A stretch of DNA of 64,000 nucleotides from Lichenicoccus sp965213775 (GCA_965213775.1 CBDCAC010000002.1:496001-560000), one strand, 5' to 3'; positions 1 through 8,628 are shown, numbered from the stretch's first letter. Made by a program: numbers and translations. Notes: generated from the letters alone by a model not told the origin.

Positions 1-866
1 GCGCCGACCCGCACCGAGACCGTCATGCTGAGGCTGTCGGCCGGAAACCCGGTCCAGGTGCCCGCGAGCGGGATCGCCTGCAGCGGATCGCGCACCGAGG
101 CGACCCGGATCAGGTCGCGCGAGCCGACGATGCCGTTGGTGGGGTCGAAGTCGATCCAGCCGGCGCCGGGAACGAACACCTCGACCCAGGCATGGGTGGC
201 GCCACCGCCCTGGTTCATCCTGCCCTCGCCGGCGGGGGTGTAGATGTAGCCGGTGACGAAGCGCGCCGCCATGCCGAGCGCGCGCACCGCCTCCATCATC
301 AGCACCGCGTAGTCCCGGCAGGTTCCGGCGCGCAGCGCCAGGGTGCGCGCCGGATCCTGCACGCCCTCCTCATGGCGGGGGCAGTAGGTGAAGCCGCGCC
401 GGATCTCGTCGGTCATCGTCGCCAGCAGCGCGAAGGTCGGCGTGCTGGCGCTGCCCGACAGCAGGCTGCGCGCCCAGCTATCGACCTTGTGCTCGGGGTC
501 GGGATAATGCCGCTGCATCACCCGGCCGAGATCCTCCATGTCGTCGAGGTCGTAGGTGAACGGCCAGGTGCGCGCGTACGGCGCCAGCTGCGCTGCCTCC
601 GGAGCGGTCGGGGTGTGGTCGACGACCAGCCGGTTCTCCACCCGCAGCTCGGGCGCGCGCTCCTTGAAGCGCGCCAGCGTCACCACGTTGCCGAACGCGT
701 CTGCGACCGAGCGCAGCAGGACCGGCGCGGGCGCGATCTCGACGCTCCACGACACCAGGCGCTGATCCGCGGAGTCGCGCGGACGGAACATCATCCGGTG
801 TTCGCCGAACCCGACCGGTCGACGGTATCGGTAGGTCGTGACGTGCTGGACCGAGAGAACCGGCAT
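1..866 (-). CDS. Transglutaminase-like cysteine peptidase family protein (3' end cut by window)
   Basis: Reverse-strand reading frame, open to the window edge, with 288 residues visible. It starts with a bacterial transglutaminase N-terminal region (residues about 5-90), then the transglutaminase core. The triad is visible: Cys183 in AGTCRDYAVLM, His225 in THAWVEV and Asp241 in WIDFDPTN. These proteins are cytoplasmic; some act as peptidases on protein or peptidoglycan-derived substrates, but the substrate here cannot be read from the sequence. The ATG at 866-864 gives a typical family start (MPVLSVQHVTTYRY). Family members are about 270-300 aa, so only the extreme C-terminus is missing. It is divergent from the amidohydrolase gene at 919, leaving 52 bp for both promoters. 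Confidence 0.85.
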   Translation of the reverse strand, partial: MPVLSVQHVTTYRYRRPVGFGEHRMMFRPRDSADQRLVSWSVEIAPAPVLLRSVADAFGNVVTLARFKERAPELRVENRLVVDHTPTAPEAAQLAPYARTWPFTYDLDDMEDLGRVMQRHYPDPEHKVDSWARSLLSGSASTPTFALLATMTDEIRRGFTYCPRHEEGVQDPARTLALRAGTCRDYAVLMMEAVRALGMAARFVTGYIYTPAGEGRMNQGGGATHAWVEVFVPGAGWIDFDPTNGIVGSRDLIRVASVRDPLQAIPLAGTWTGFPADSLSMTVSVRVG

Positions 867-918
867 ACAGTCCCTTCCGCGATGCGGCATATCCGGTGGC
901 GAAGGGAATAAGATCACG

Positions 919-1806
919 GTGCAGGATGACGGCCAAAACAAATCGACCGCGCACGCCGCAGCCGGGGCGGCGCCACGGGCGGCGGCGGTGCTGACGCACG
1001 CGCGGGACCCGCACCCGGTCACGCTGCTGCGCGCGGAGTCGCGGTCGCCGTTCGTCCTCGTGCTCGATCATGCCGGCCGCGAGATCCCGATCCGACTCGG
1101 CGATCTCGGCCTGCCGGAGGCCGAGCGGCTGCGGCACATCGCCTGGGACATCGGCGTCGCCGGCACCGGCGCGCGACTGGCGGGCACGCTGGATGCGGCA
1201 CTGATCGCCCAGCGCTACTCGCGGCTGGTGATCGACTGCAACCGCCCGCCGGGTCATCCGACCTCGATCGCGCCGCGCAGCGACGGCACCGCGGTGCCGG
1301 GCAACCAGGGCCTGGACGAGGCCGCTCGCGCGGCGCGGGTGGGCGAGATCTTCACGCCCTACCACGACGCCATCGCCGGCCTGCTGGACGCGCGCCACGC
1401 CGCCGGCCGCGATACGGTGCTGGTGGCGCTGCACAGCTTCACGCCGCGCCTGCGCCATCCCGACCGGCCGAGCGCCGAACCCTCCGGGGCGGCGGGATCC
1501 GCTGACCGCCCATGGCACGCCGGCGTCCTGCATCATCGCGACCCGCGCTTCGCGCTGCTGCTGCGCGACCTGCTGCGGCAGGAGGGCGACCTCGTGGTGG
1601 GCGACAACGAGCCGTACGCGCTGTCCGACCTCGACGACTACACCGTGCCGCTGCACGGCGAGCGACGCGGCCTGCCCCATGTCGAGATCGAGGTCCGGCA
1701 GGACCTGATCGCCGACGCCGCTGGCGAGGCGCTGTGGGCGTCACGGCTGGGCCGGCTGCTGGCGCAGGCGTGGGCGCGCTACCGGGACGCCTATCCGTGG
1801 CCCTAA
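919..1806 (+). CDS. N-formylglutamate amidohydrolase family protein
   Basis: A 295-residue protein with the N-formylglutamate amidohydrolase fold. The segment VLDHAGREIP near residue 50, the DCNRPPG motif, and the His in VALHSFTPRL are family landmarks. The founding members hydrolyse N-formyl-L-glutamate to glutamate and formate at the end of histidine degradation. Many relatives, as here, are not next to hut genes, so the substrate is uncertain. I chose the GTG at 919, which has an AAGGGA ribosome-binding site at 902-907. A GTG at 838 would overlap the divergent transglutaminase gene. The stop overlaps the aroE start by 10 bp, suggesting co-transcription with aroE-coaE-dnaQ. Confidence 0.8.
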   Translation: MQDDGQNKSTAHAAAGAAPRAAAVLTHARDPHPVTLLRAESRSPFVLVLDHAGREIPIRLGDLGLPEAERLRHIAWDIGVAGTGARLAGTLDAALIAQRYSRLVIDCNRPPGHPTSIAPRSDGTAVPGNQGLDEAARAARVGEIFTPYHDAIAGLLDARHAAGRDTVLVALHSFTPRLRHPDRPSAEPSGAAGSADRPWHAGVLHHRDPRFALLLRDLLRQEGDLVVGDNEPYALSDLDDYTVPLHGERRGLPHVEIEVRQDLIADAAGEALWASRLGRLLAQAWARYRDAYPWP

Positions 1807-2642
1807 GCGGGCGCGCCCGGCTCGCCGGCGTGATCGGCTGGCCGGTCGCGCACTCGCTCTCGCCGCTGCTGCATAATCACTGGCTGCAGCGCTACCGGAT
1901 CGATGGCGCCTACGTGCCGCTCGCCGTGGCGCCGGGATCGCTGGAGACCGCGCTGCGCGGATTGCACGCCTCGGGTTTCGCGGGCGTCAACGTCACCGCT
2001 CCGCACAAGCAGGCGGCGGCGGCGCTGTGCGACCGCCTCGATGCGGCCTCGCGCGCGGCGGGCAGCGCCAACACGCTCTCGTTCGGCGCCGACGGGGGCA
2101 TCGCCGGCAGCAGCAGCGACGGCCAGGGCTTCGTCGCCAGCCTGCGTGCCGAGGGCGTCGACCCTGCGGCGGGGCCGGTGCTGCTGCTCGGCGCCGGCGG
2201 CGCGGCGCGCGCGATCGCCGGCGCCCTGCTCGCCTGCGGCGCCCGGGTCCGGGTCGCCAACCGGACCACGGAGCGGGCACGGGCGCTGGCGCGCGACCGG
2301 CCCGGCATCACGCCGGTGTGCTGGTCGGACTGGGAGGGCCAGCTCGGCGAGGCGGCGCTGCTGGTCAACGCCACCGCACTCGGCATGGCGGGCCAGGACC
2401 CGCTGCCGGCCGACCTGTCGCGGGCCTCGGCCGGCCTGGTGGTCGCCGACATCGTCTATGCGCCGCGCGAGACCGCGCTGCTGGCGCAGGCGCGGGCGCG
2501 CGGCCTGCGCACCGTCGAGGGCATCGGCATGCTGGCGCATCAGGCGGTGCCGGGGTTCAGGGCGTGGTTCGGCGTGCAGCCGACGGTCGACGAGGCGGTG
2601 CTGAGCCTGTTGAGCGTCGAGGCCACGGGTGCGATGCGGTGA
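1797..2642 (+). CDS. aroE: Shikimate dehydrogenase
   Basis: A 281-residue protein. It reduces 3-dehydroshikimate to shikimate with NADPH in the chorismate pathway. The N-terminal substrate domain has the SLSPLLHN motif (about residues 19-26) and the catalytic Lys in NVTAPHKQ. The Rossmann domain has GAGGAARAI, and NATALGM and the C-terminal GIGMLAHQA are conserved. I chose the GTG at 1797 because it gives the usual short N-terminus before the GVIGWPVAHS strand; it overlaps the preceding stop by 10 bp. The aroE-coaE-dnaQ order with overlapping ends is common in alphaproteobacteria, which supports all three calls. Confidence 0.95.
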   Translation: MALSGRARLAGVIGWPVAHSLSPLLHNHWLQRYRIDGAYVPLAVAPGSLETALRGLHASGFAGVNVTAPHKQAAAALCDRLDAASRAAGSANTLSFGADGGIAGSSSDGQGFVASLRAEGVDPAAGPVLLLGAGGAARAIAGALLACGARVRVANRTTERARALARDRPGITPVCWSDWEGQLGEAALLVNATALGMAGQDPLPADLSRASAGLVVADIVYAPRETALLAQARARGLRTVEGIGMLAHQAVPGFRAWFGVQPTVDEAVLSLLSVEATGAMR

Positions 2643-3244
2643 AGGTCATCGGCCTGACCGGCGGCATCGGGATGGGCAAGACGACCGCCGCGGCCGCGTT
2701 CCGTCGTGCGCGGCTGCCGGTGTTCGACGCCGACCGCACGGTGCACCGACTGCAGGGCCGCCACGGTGCGGCGGTGCCGGCGATCGCGGCGCTGCTGCCG
2801 CAGGCGGTGCAGGACGGCCGCATCGACCGCGCCCGGCTGCGCGCGGCGGTGACTGACTATCCCTCCCGGTTGCGCGCGCTGGAGGCGATCATGCATCCGA
2901 TGGTGCGCGAGGCGCAGCGTCGCTTCCTGCAGCGCGCGCGACGACGCGGCTGCCGCTGGGCGGTGCTCGACATCCCGCTGCTGCTGGAGCGCGGCGGGCG
3001 GTCCGGATGCGACCTGGTGGTGGTCGTCTCCGCGCCCGCCGCGATCCAGCTCCGCCGCGTGCGCCGACGGCGCGGCATGACCCGCGCGGAGGCGTCGGCA
3101 CTGATCGCGCGACAGATGCCGGACGCGGAGAAGCGGCGTCGCGCCGACCTCGTGATACGCACCGGCCTGTCGCGCTGGGACAGCCTGCGGCAGATCCGGC
3201 GCCTGCTGCGTCGGCTGCGGGTCGCTGGGGAGGGGAGTGGATGA
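2639..3244 (+). CDS. coaE: Dephospho-CoA kinase
   Basis: A 201-residue P-loop kinase that phosphorylates the ribose 3' hydroxyl of dephospho-CoA, the last step of coenzyme A synthesis. The Walker A loop is GGIGMGKTT at residues 8-16. The FDADRTVH motif and the DIPLLLE segment are diagnostic of CoaE. The GTG start at 2639 overlaps the aroE stop in a GTGA junction, and the stop overlaps dnaQ as ATGA, so translation is probably coupled. Arg-rich stretches (RRVRRRRG) are typical of the lid region in high-GC relatives. Confidence 0.95.
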   Translation: MKVIGLTGGIGMGKTTAAAAFRRARLPVFDADRTVHRLQGRHGAAVPAIAALLPQAVQDGRIDRARLRAAVTDYPSRLRALEAIMHPMVREAQRRFLQRARRRGCRWAVLDIPLLLERGGRSGCDLVVVVSAPAAIQLRRVRRRRGMTRAEASALIARQMPDAEKRRRADLVIRTGLSRWDSLRQIRRLLRRLRVAGEGSG

Positions 3245-3930
3245 AGCGCGCCGTGCTGTTCGACACCGAGACCACGGGTCTCGATCCCGCCACCGGCGAC
3301 CGGGTGATCGAGATCGCGGCCCTGGAGCTGATCGACGACCTGCCGACCGGGCGGCACTACCACGTGCTGATCGATCCGGAGCGCGACATCCCCGAGGAGG
3401 CGGCGCGCGTGCACGGCTACACGCGCGCGCACTTGATCGGCAAGCCGCGCTTCTCCGAGATCGTCGACGGTTTCCTGGCGTTCGTCGGCGACCACCCGCT
3501 GATCGCGCACAACGCCGCGTTCGACATGGGCTTCCTCGATGCCGAGCTGCGCCGGCTCGAGCTGCCGCCGCTGGCGCGGGCGCGCATGGTCGATACCCTG
3601 GACATGGCCAGGACCCGCTTCCCGGGCCTGCCGAACAGCCTGGACGCGCTGTGCCGCCGCTACGCGATCGACCTCTCGGAGCGCACCACCCACAACGCGC
3701 TGCTCGATTGCCGCCTGCTGGCCCAGGTCTATCTCGAGCTGATCGGCGGCCGGCAGCGCGGGCTCGCCCTGGCCACGGAGGATGGTCCGCAAGCCGGGCG
3801 GCCGACGGTCTGCTACGCGCTGCAGGCGGCGCGCACCGCGCGTGCGATCATCCCCGACGCCGCGGCGCTGCGGGCGCATGCGGCATTCCTGAGCCGGCTG
3901 AGCGATCCGATCTGGCTCGAGCCGGCCTGA
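3241..3930 (+). CDS. dnaQ: DNA polymerase III epsilon subunit (3'-5' proofreading exonuclease)
   Basis: A 229-residue DEDDh exonuclease, the proofreading subunit of the replicative polymerase core. Exo I is FDTETTGLD (Asp8, Glu10). Exo II is in IAHNAAFDMGF. Exo III is THNALLDCRLL with its His and Asp. The usual C-terminal tail that contacts the polymerase alpha subunit follows. The ATG at 3241 overlaps the coaE stop (ATGA). The aroE-coaE-dnaQ arrangement is conserved in alphaproteobacteria. A palindromic repeat begins 140 bp downstream and may end transcription. Confidence 0.95.
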   Translation: MKRAVLFDTETTGLDPATGDRVIEIAALELIDDLPTGRHYHVLIDPERDIPEEAARVHGYTRAHLIGKPRFSEIVDGFLAFVGDHPLIAHNAAFDMGFLDAELRRLELPPLARARMVDTLDMARTRFPGLPNSLDALCRRYAIDLSERTTHNALLDCRLLAQVYLELIGGRQRGLALATEDGPQAGRPTVCYALQAARTARAIIPDAAALRAHAAFLSRLSDPIWLEPA

Positions 3931-4069
3931 GCGGGCGGTGGCCGCCGGACCGCCTTAACCTTTGCTTTACCATCGTGCCGCATGATCCCCGCCCGGCAGA
4001 GATCCGCCGCAATGCGGAGAACAGACTGCGGAAATGCCAGTAGCTTGGAGTGTCAAGAAACGAAGACCA

Positions 4070-4180
4070 GGCAAGGGGTGCCCCTTGACCCAATCAAAGG
4101 CAAGTCTTTGAAAACCTTGATCTAGAAGATGGGGTTTGGGGCCGCCGGCCCCAACGGGTCAAGGGCAGAGCCCTTGCCTT
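4070..4180. repeat. Intergenic four-hairpin repeat, copy 1
   Basis: A 111-bp element made of four short palindromes. The left hairpin is CAAGGGGTGCCCCTTG, followed by an AAAGGC/GTCTTT pair, then GGGGCCGCCGGCCCC, then CAAGGGCAGAGCCCTTG on the right. Near-identical modules occur nine more times in this window. It sits between dnaQ and the chemoreceptor gene, in the same orientation as copy 2 on the other side of that gene. The hairpins could act as transcription terminators or RNA stabilisers. No transposase is linked. Confidence 0.85.
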
Positions 4181-4222
4181 CGTTTCCCCGCAGCCTGCCA
4201 ACGCGAGGGTTCGCACAGCGTC

Positions 4223-5557
4223 ATGTCCAGCATGTCCGAGCAGGAAAAGCGTCTCGCCGCCTTCCGCATCACCGCCGACGACATACGCGCCCTGAACGGG
4301 CTGCGCGAGTTCGCGGCGCGACGGCTGCCGGCACTGCTGGAGGAGCTGCACGTCGCCTTCGCCGGCTGGCCGGAGATGCAGGCCGCCTTGATGCATCCGG
4401 CGGTCCGGCAGGTTCGGATCGCCCACTGGTCGCGCGTGGCGGTGGGCGATTTCGGCGACGGGTTCCTGGAGTCTGCCCAGGCGCTCGCCACCGCCTTCTA
4501 CGGCAACGGCATCCCAGGCTTCGCCGTGGCGATCTGCCACGCGAGCGTCATCGACGGCGTGATCGGCAATCTCGGCCTCGCCGAGGACGCCAAGGGGCTG
4601 CGCCGGTGGTTCGGATCCGCCAGGCAGACTGCCAGAACAGCGCTCCGCTCGGCGCTGAACAAGGCTGCCTGGCTTGATCTCGAGGTGCTGCTGGAGACCT
4701 ACGCGACGGCGGAGCGGGAGGGCCGGCTGGCGCTGAGGAAGATGGCGGAGACGATCGAGCACGAGGCCGGCATCGCCGTCGAGAAGGTCAGCTCGCTCAC
4801 CACCGACATGTCGGTGACGGCGGTCGCGATGTCGGCGACGGCCGCGCGCACAGGCCACAACGCCTCGGAGGCGGCGGCGGCGGCCGGCCAGACCCTGCTC
4901 ACCGCGCAGACGGTGGCCAGCGCTGCCGAGCAGCTGAGCGCCTCGATCGGCGAGATCATGCAGCAGGTGTCGCATTCCAGCGCGGCGGCACAGAAGGCGG
5001 TGGTGGCGGGGCGCAGCGCCCGCGACAGCATCGAGGCGCTGTCGCAGCAGGCGCAGCAGATCGGCCAGGTGACCGAGGCGATCGCCGACATCGCCGCCCG
5101 CACCAACCTGCTGGCGTTGAACGCCACGATCGAGGCCGCACGCGCGGGCGACGCCGGCAAGGGCTTCGCCGTCGTCGCCAGCGAGGTCAAGCAGCTGGCG
5201 ACCCAGACCGCGCGCTCGACCGATGACATCACCCGTCAGGTCAGCGCGGTGCGGCAGGCGACCGCCCATGCCGCCTCGGAGGTCGCGCAGATGGTGACCA
5301 TGATCGGTGAGATCGACGGCATCACCACCTCGGTGGCGGCAGCGGTGGAGCAGCAGAGTGCTGCCACGGCCGAGATCGCGCGCAGCGTCGGCGCCACGGC
5401 GGGTGCTGCGACCCAGATGTCGCAGCGCACCGACGACCTGCGGGGTGCTGCCGGCGAGACCGACAAGCAGGCCGCGGCGGTGCGGCAGAACGCCGGCGTG
5501 CTGGAGACCGCGGTGCAGCAGCTGCGCGAGGCCGTGGTCCGCGTGGTTCGCGCCTGA
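4223..5557 (+). CDS. Soluble methyl-accepting chemotaxis protein with degenerate globin-like sensor
   Basis: A 444-residue cytoplasmic chemoreceptor with no transmembrane segment. Residues about 10-150 resemble the protoglobin domain of globin-coupled sensors (RLAAFRITADDIRAL, then FAGWPEMQAAL and VRIAHWSRV). Residues about 200-444 are the methyl-accepting signalling coiled coil, with the conserved tip AIADIAARTNLLALNATIEA and GKGFAVVASEVK. By my alignment, the position of the haem proximal His in globin-coupled sensors is Phe92 here (LATAFYGNGIP), so haem may not be bound. The ATG at 4223 is chosen; a second ATG lies at 4232. The gene stands alone, flanked by two direct copies of the intergenic repeat. 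Confidence 0.85.
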   Translation: MSSMSEQEKRLAAFRITADDIRALNGLREFAARRLPALLEELHVAFAGWPEMQAALMHPAVRQVRIAHWSRVAVGDFGDGFLESAQALATAFYGNGIPGFAVAICHASVIDGVIGNLGLAEDAKGLRRWFGSARQTARTALRSALNKAAWLDLEVLLETYATAEREGRLALRKMAETIEHEAGIAVEKVSSLTTDMSVTAVAMSATAARTGHNASEAAAAAGQTLLTAQTVASAAEQLSASIGEIMQQVSHSSAAAQKAVVAGRSARDSIEALSQQAQQIGQVTEAIADIAARTNLLALNATIEAARAGDAGKGFAVVASEVKQLATQTARSTDDITRQVSAVRQATAHAASEVAQMVTMIGEIDGITTSVAAAVEQQSAATAEIARSVGATAGAATQMSQRTDDLRGAAGETDKQAAAVRQNAGVLETAVQQLREAVVRVVRA

Positions 5558-5586
5558 GCAGTGCCGACGCGGCGGGGTTGACAGCA

Positions 5587-5697
5587 GGCAAGGCGCTTTG
5601 CCCCTTGACCCCATCAAAGGCAAGCCTTTGAAAACATAAGTTTAAAAAAGGGGCTCGGGCCCCCGGCCCAACGGGTCAAGGGCAGCGCCCTTGCCTT
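5587..5697. repeat. Intergenic four-hairpin repeat, copy 2
   Basis: A 111-bp copy in the same orientation and of the same length as copy 1. It begins GGCAAGGCGCTTTGCCCCTTG and ends CAAGGGCAGCGCCCTTGCC, with AAAGGCAAGCCTTT inside. It lies in the convergent gap between the chemoreceptor gene and the MocR gene, where a bidirectional terminator would be useful. The spacer between the inner hairpins is an A/T-rich run (about 5632-5650). Confidence 0.85.
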
Positions 5698-5714
5698 TAT
5701 TTCTCCGCGGGCTG

Positions 5715-7115
5715 CTAGACGACCGAGCCGTACGCTTCCGGCACGTGATGCGACAGTGCTGCGGAGACCGCGCGCAGCGCCTCGGTGAGGCTGCCGCGGT
5801 CGGGCGCCGCCCCGAGCGCGATCCGGACCGCGCGGCGGCCGTTCGGATCGAGCGAGAAGGCGTCTTCCGGCACGATCGACAGACCCTGCTTGCGCACGTA
5901 GGCGGCGAAGCCCGGCGCCTGCCAGTGCCGCGGCAGCCGCAGCCAGACATGCAGCCCCTCGGGATGGGAGTCGGTATCCGTCTCGGGCAGCAGCGCGCGC
6001 GCGATCACCTGGCGCGCCGCGGCCTCGGCGCGCACCGCCGCCAGCAGCTCGGCACCCTGGCCCGACTTGATCCAGCTGGTGACGATGCCGCTGAGCAGGC
6101 CGGAGCTGGCCAGCGCGGTGGCGCGCAGCGCCGCCGTCAGGCGCACGGTCTGCGACTGGCCCGGTGTCACCACGTAGCCGATGCGCAGGCCCGGAGAGAG
6201 GCTCTTGGCGACGGTGGCGACGTAGTAGGTCCGCTCCGGCGCGTAGCTCGCGATCGCCGCCGGCGGCTGTGCCGGGAACAGGCCGTAGGCATCGTCCTCC
6301 AGGATCGTCAGTTCCTGCCTGCGTGCCGCCTCGGCGATGGCGCGGCGCCGCGCCGCCGGCAGGGTGACGGTGGTCGGGTTCTGGATCGTGGGGTTGATGT
6401 AGAGCAGGCGGGGGCGGAAGCGGCGGCAGGCTTCCTCCAGCCGGTCCGGGCAGATCCCGTCCCGGTCGCCCTCGACGCCGTGCAGGATCAGCCCGAGCTG
6501 TGCCGCGAGCGCCCTGATGCCGGGATAGGTGATGCGCTCGCTCAGGATCACGTCGCCCGGCCGCGTGAGGGTGGTCAGCACCGCCAGCATGCCGCTCTGC
6601 GCGCCGGGGAACACCAGCAGGTGCTGCGGGTCGATGCGGCCGAGGCACGGGCGCAGCCACGCGGCGCCGGCGGCGCGATCCTCCGCGGTGCCGGCACCCC
6701 AGCGATACGACATCAGCGTGCCGACATCCTGCTGGCGCAGCAGCCGCGACACCGTGTCCTGGATCACCCGGCCGAGCGGGAAGCCCGGCGGGGTCGGCGG
6801 CAGGTTCATGGTCAGGTCGATGACGCCGCGCTGGCCGTGCACGTGCGCGCCGCTGCGCACGAAGGTGCCGCTGCCGATGGTGGCTTCGACCAGCCCCTGG
6901 CGCTGCGCCTCCGCGTAGCCGCGCGTGACGGTGGTGATGTCGACCGCGAGCGCCCGCGCCAGGCTGCGGTGCGGCGGCAGCCGGTCCCCGGGCTGCAGGC
7001 CGCCGCTGCGGACCGCCTCGCCGATGGCGCCGGCGATGGCGCGGTAGATCGGGCCGGGGACGTGGCCGAGCTGCGGCAGCCAGCTGACGTCGGCCGGTGC
7101 GAGCCGGCCGCTCAA
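5715..7115 (-). CDS. MocR-type GntR/aminotransferase transcriptional regulator
   Basis: A 466-residue chimera of a GntR-type winged helix (residues about 10-75, PIYRAIAGAIGEAV then PPHRSLARALAV) and a class I aminotransferase-like domain (about 105-466). The PLP lysine is expected in ATVAKSLSPGLRIGY, and the DDAYG segment is present. MocR proteins bind DNA and use PLP or a PLP adduct as effector. The start is probably the TTG at 7115-7113, which overlaps the flavoprotein stop as TTGA; no ATG or GTG lies close upstream in frame. Its position as the last gene of the Nit1C-type operon suggests co-expression with it and perhaps control of it. That role is inference. Confidence 0.8.
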   Translation of the reverse strand: MSGRLAPADVSWLPQLGHVPGPIYRAIAGAIGEAVRSGGLQPGDRLPPHRSLARALAVDITTVTRGYAEAQRQGLVEATIGSGTFVRSGAHVHGQRGVIDLTMNLPPTPPGFPLGRVIQDTVSRLLRQQDVGTLMSYRWGAGTAEDRAAGAAWLRPCLGRIDPQHLLVFPGAQSGMLAVLTTLTRPGDVILSERITYPGIRALAAQLGLILHGVEGDRDGICPDRLEEACRRFRPRLLYINPTIQNPTTVTLPAARRRAIAEAARRQELTILEDDAYGLFPAQPPAAIASYAPERTYYVATVAKSLSPGLRIGYVVTPGQSQTVRLTAALRATALASSGLLSGIVTSWIKSGQGAELLAAVRAEAAARQVIARALLPETDTDSHPEGLHVWLRLPRHWQAPGFAAYVRKQGLSIVPEDAFSLDPNGRRAVRIALGAAPDRGSLTEALRAVSAALSHHVPEAYGSVV

Positions 7116-8344
7116 GATCGCAGGCGCCGCACGATCGCCTCGGCGACGTGGGCGGAGTCGCGGGCGATGCCGGAGAAGCGGCCGGAACCCCAGCTGTGCA
7201 GCCAGGGCAGGCCCAGGAAGTAGAGCCCGTCCTGGGCGGTGACCCCGCGCTGGTGGCGGGGCAGGCCGCGCTCGTCGAACACCGGGGCATCCACCCAGCG
7301 GAAATTCATCCGAAAGCCGATGCACCAGATGATGCTGGTGATGCCGGCCTGCCGGCAATCCAGCGACAGGCGCTCGACGTCCGGTCGCCACAGCGGCGCG
7401 TACGGCGCCTCCGCCGGCGCCTCGATCGCCTGGCCGTCGATCCAGCCATCGATGCTGCGCTTGATGCCCTGGTCGACGGCGTCGGCGGCGTCGAGGTTGT
7501 GCGCGAGGTCGGGGGTGAACCGGGCGAGGCTGCCCTCGATGTCGAGCAGCCGGCCGTAGAGCTGCATGCCCTCGGTGGCGCGCAGCCGCAGGTCGATGTC
7601 GCGGCCGCCGTCGCGGCCGGTGACGTAGTGGTTGGTCTTGTCGCGCACCCCCTCGCGCAGCGGGTGCTCGTCCACCGGGATGTCGTAGTAGCCCATCAGG
7701 TGCAGCCACTCGACCACGTCGCGGCCGCGATAGCGTCGCGCGACCCGCGGCGCCTCGCCGACGCACAGATGCACCCGACGTCCGGCCAAGTGCAGGTCCT
7801 CGGCGATCTGGCAGCCGGACTGGCCGGTGCCGACCACCAGCACCGCCCCCTCGGGCATGGTGCCGGGATTGCGGTAGTCCGACGACTGCATCTGCAGGAT
7901 GGCCGGGTCGACCGCCGCCGCGCAGGCGGGGAGGATCGGGTCGTGATAGCCGCCGGTGGCGATCACCACCTGCCCCGCGGAGAATACGGCGTCGTCGCTG
8001 CGTATCAGGTAGCCATCCTCCGACGGCCGCAGCGAGGTCACGCCCACGCCGCTGCGCACCGGCGCCTCGAACGAGGCGGCGTAGTCCTCGACGTAGCGCA
8101 CGATCTCGTCGCGCAGCATGAAGCCGTTCGGATCGTCGCCGGCGTAGTCGTGGCCGGGCAGCGTGCACTGCCAGTTCGGCGTCACCAGGCAGAAGCTGTC
8201 CCAGCGTTCGCTGCGCCAGGCGTGGGCGGGCCGGTGCCGCTCGAGCACCAGGTGGTCGACGCCGCGCCGCGTCAGCTGCCAGCTCGCCGAGAGGCCGGCC
8301 TGGCCGGCGCCGATGACGATGACGTCGTGGTGGGTCTCACTCAT
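7112..8344 (-). CDS. MSMEG_0569-type flavin-dependent oxidoreductase (Nit1C cluster, NitH-like)
   Basis: A 410-residue two-dinucleotide-binding flavoprotein. The FAD motif is IGAGQAGLSAS at residues 11-21. A second, NAD(P)H-type motif is VVGTGQSGCQ near residue 177. A C-terminal LGLPWLHSWGSGRFSG segment resembles this oxidoreductase family. Related enzymes are flavin monooxygenase-like; the true substrate is not known to me. The ATG at 8344 overlaps the upstream stop (ATGA). This family is found almost only in Nit1C gene sets with the nitrilase and radical SAM protein, as here, which is the main support for the name. Confidence 0.85.
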   Translation of the reverse strand: MSETHHDVIVIGAGQAGLSASWQLTRRGVDHLVLERHRPAHAWRSERWDSFCLVTPNWQCTLPGHDYAGDDPNGFMLRDEIVRYVEDYAASFEAPVRSGVGVTSLRPSEDGYLIRSDDAVFSAGQVVIATGGYHDPILPACAAAVDPAILQMQSSDYRNPGTMPEGAVLVVGTGQSGCQIAEDLHLAGRRVHLCVGEAPRVARRYRGRDVVEWLHLMGYYDIPVDEHPLREGVRDKTNHYVTGRDGGRDIDLRLRATEGMQLYGRLLDIEGSLARFTPDLAHNLDAADAVDQGIKRSIDGWIDGQAIEAPAEAPYAPLWRPDVERLSLDCRQAGITSIIWCIGFRMNFRWVDAPVFDERGLPRHQRGVTAQDGLYFLGLPWLHSWGSGRFSGIARDSAHVAEAIVRRLRS

Positions 8345-8628
8345 CGCAGGAACCTCAGGACGGTGATCGAGGCGTGCTCGGGGTCCGTGCACGCCTCGGC
8401 GCGGGCGCGGATCTCGGCCAGCTGGGCGAGCGCGCGCGCGCAGGGCACGCCGTATTTCTGCTGCACCCGGTCGCTGGCGATGCGCAGCGCGGTGTCGATG
8501 CGGCCGAGGAAGTCGGCCACGCCGTAGCACGCACCCTCGCGCAGATGCTCGGCGACCACCAGCGAGGGGGAGTAGCAGAGCGTCTCCGCGCCGTCGGGCC
8601 AGCGCAGCTGGAACTGCATCTCAGGCAT
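8341..8628 (-). CDS. MSMEG_0570-type small protein (Nit1C cluster, NitG-like)
   Basis: A 95-residue protein beginning MPEMQFQLRWPDG. It has no catalytic motif that I recognise and no signal peptide or membrane segment. It matches in size, position and the N-terminal strand pattern (F.LRWPDG..E.CYSPS) the MSMEG_0570 family, which is annotated as nitrogen-starvation linked. Its start overlaps the glycosyltransferase stop by 8 bp and its stop overlaps the flavoprotein start as ATGA, so it is embedded in the operon. The biochemical function is unknown. Confidence 0.8.
   Translation of the reverse strand: MPEMQFQLRWPDGAETLCYSPSLVVAEHLREGACYGVADFLGRIDTALRIASDRVQQKYGVPCARALAQLAEIRARAEACTDPEHASITVLRFLR

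Noticed and set aside
478..1680. Long reverse-strand ORF (400 codons) opposite the N-formylglutamate amidohydrolase gene
   Set aside because: Arg/Gly/Ala-rich composition without motifs; an antisense frame of real genes in GC-rich DNA. The real reverse gene is the transglutaminase-like frame ending its start at 866.
4094..5623. 509-codon reverse ORF across the chemoreceptor gene
   Set aside because: Antisense to a clear MCP coding sequence; low-complexity Arg/Leu/Gly content and it runs through repeat copies 1 and 2.
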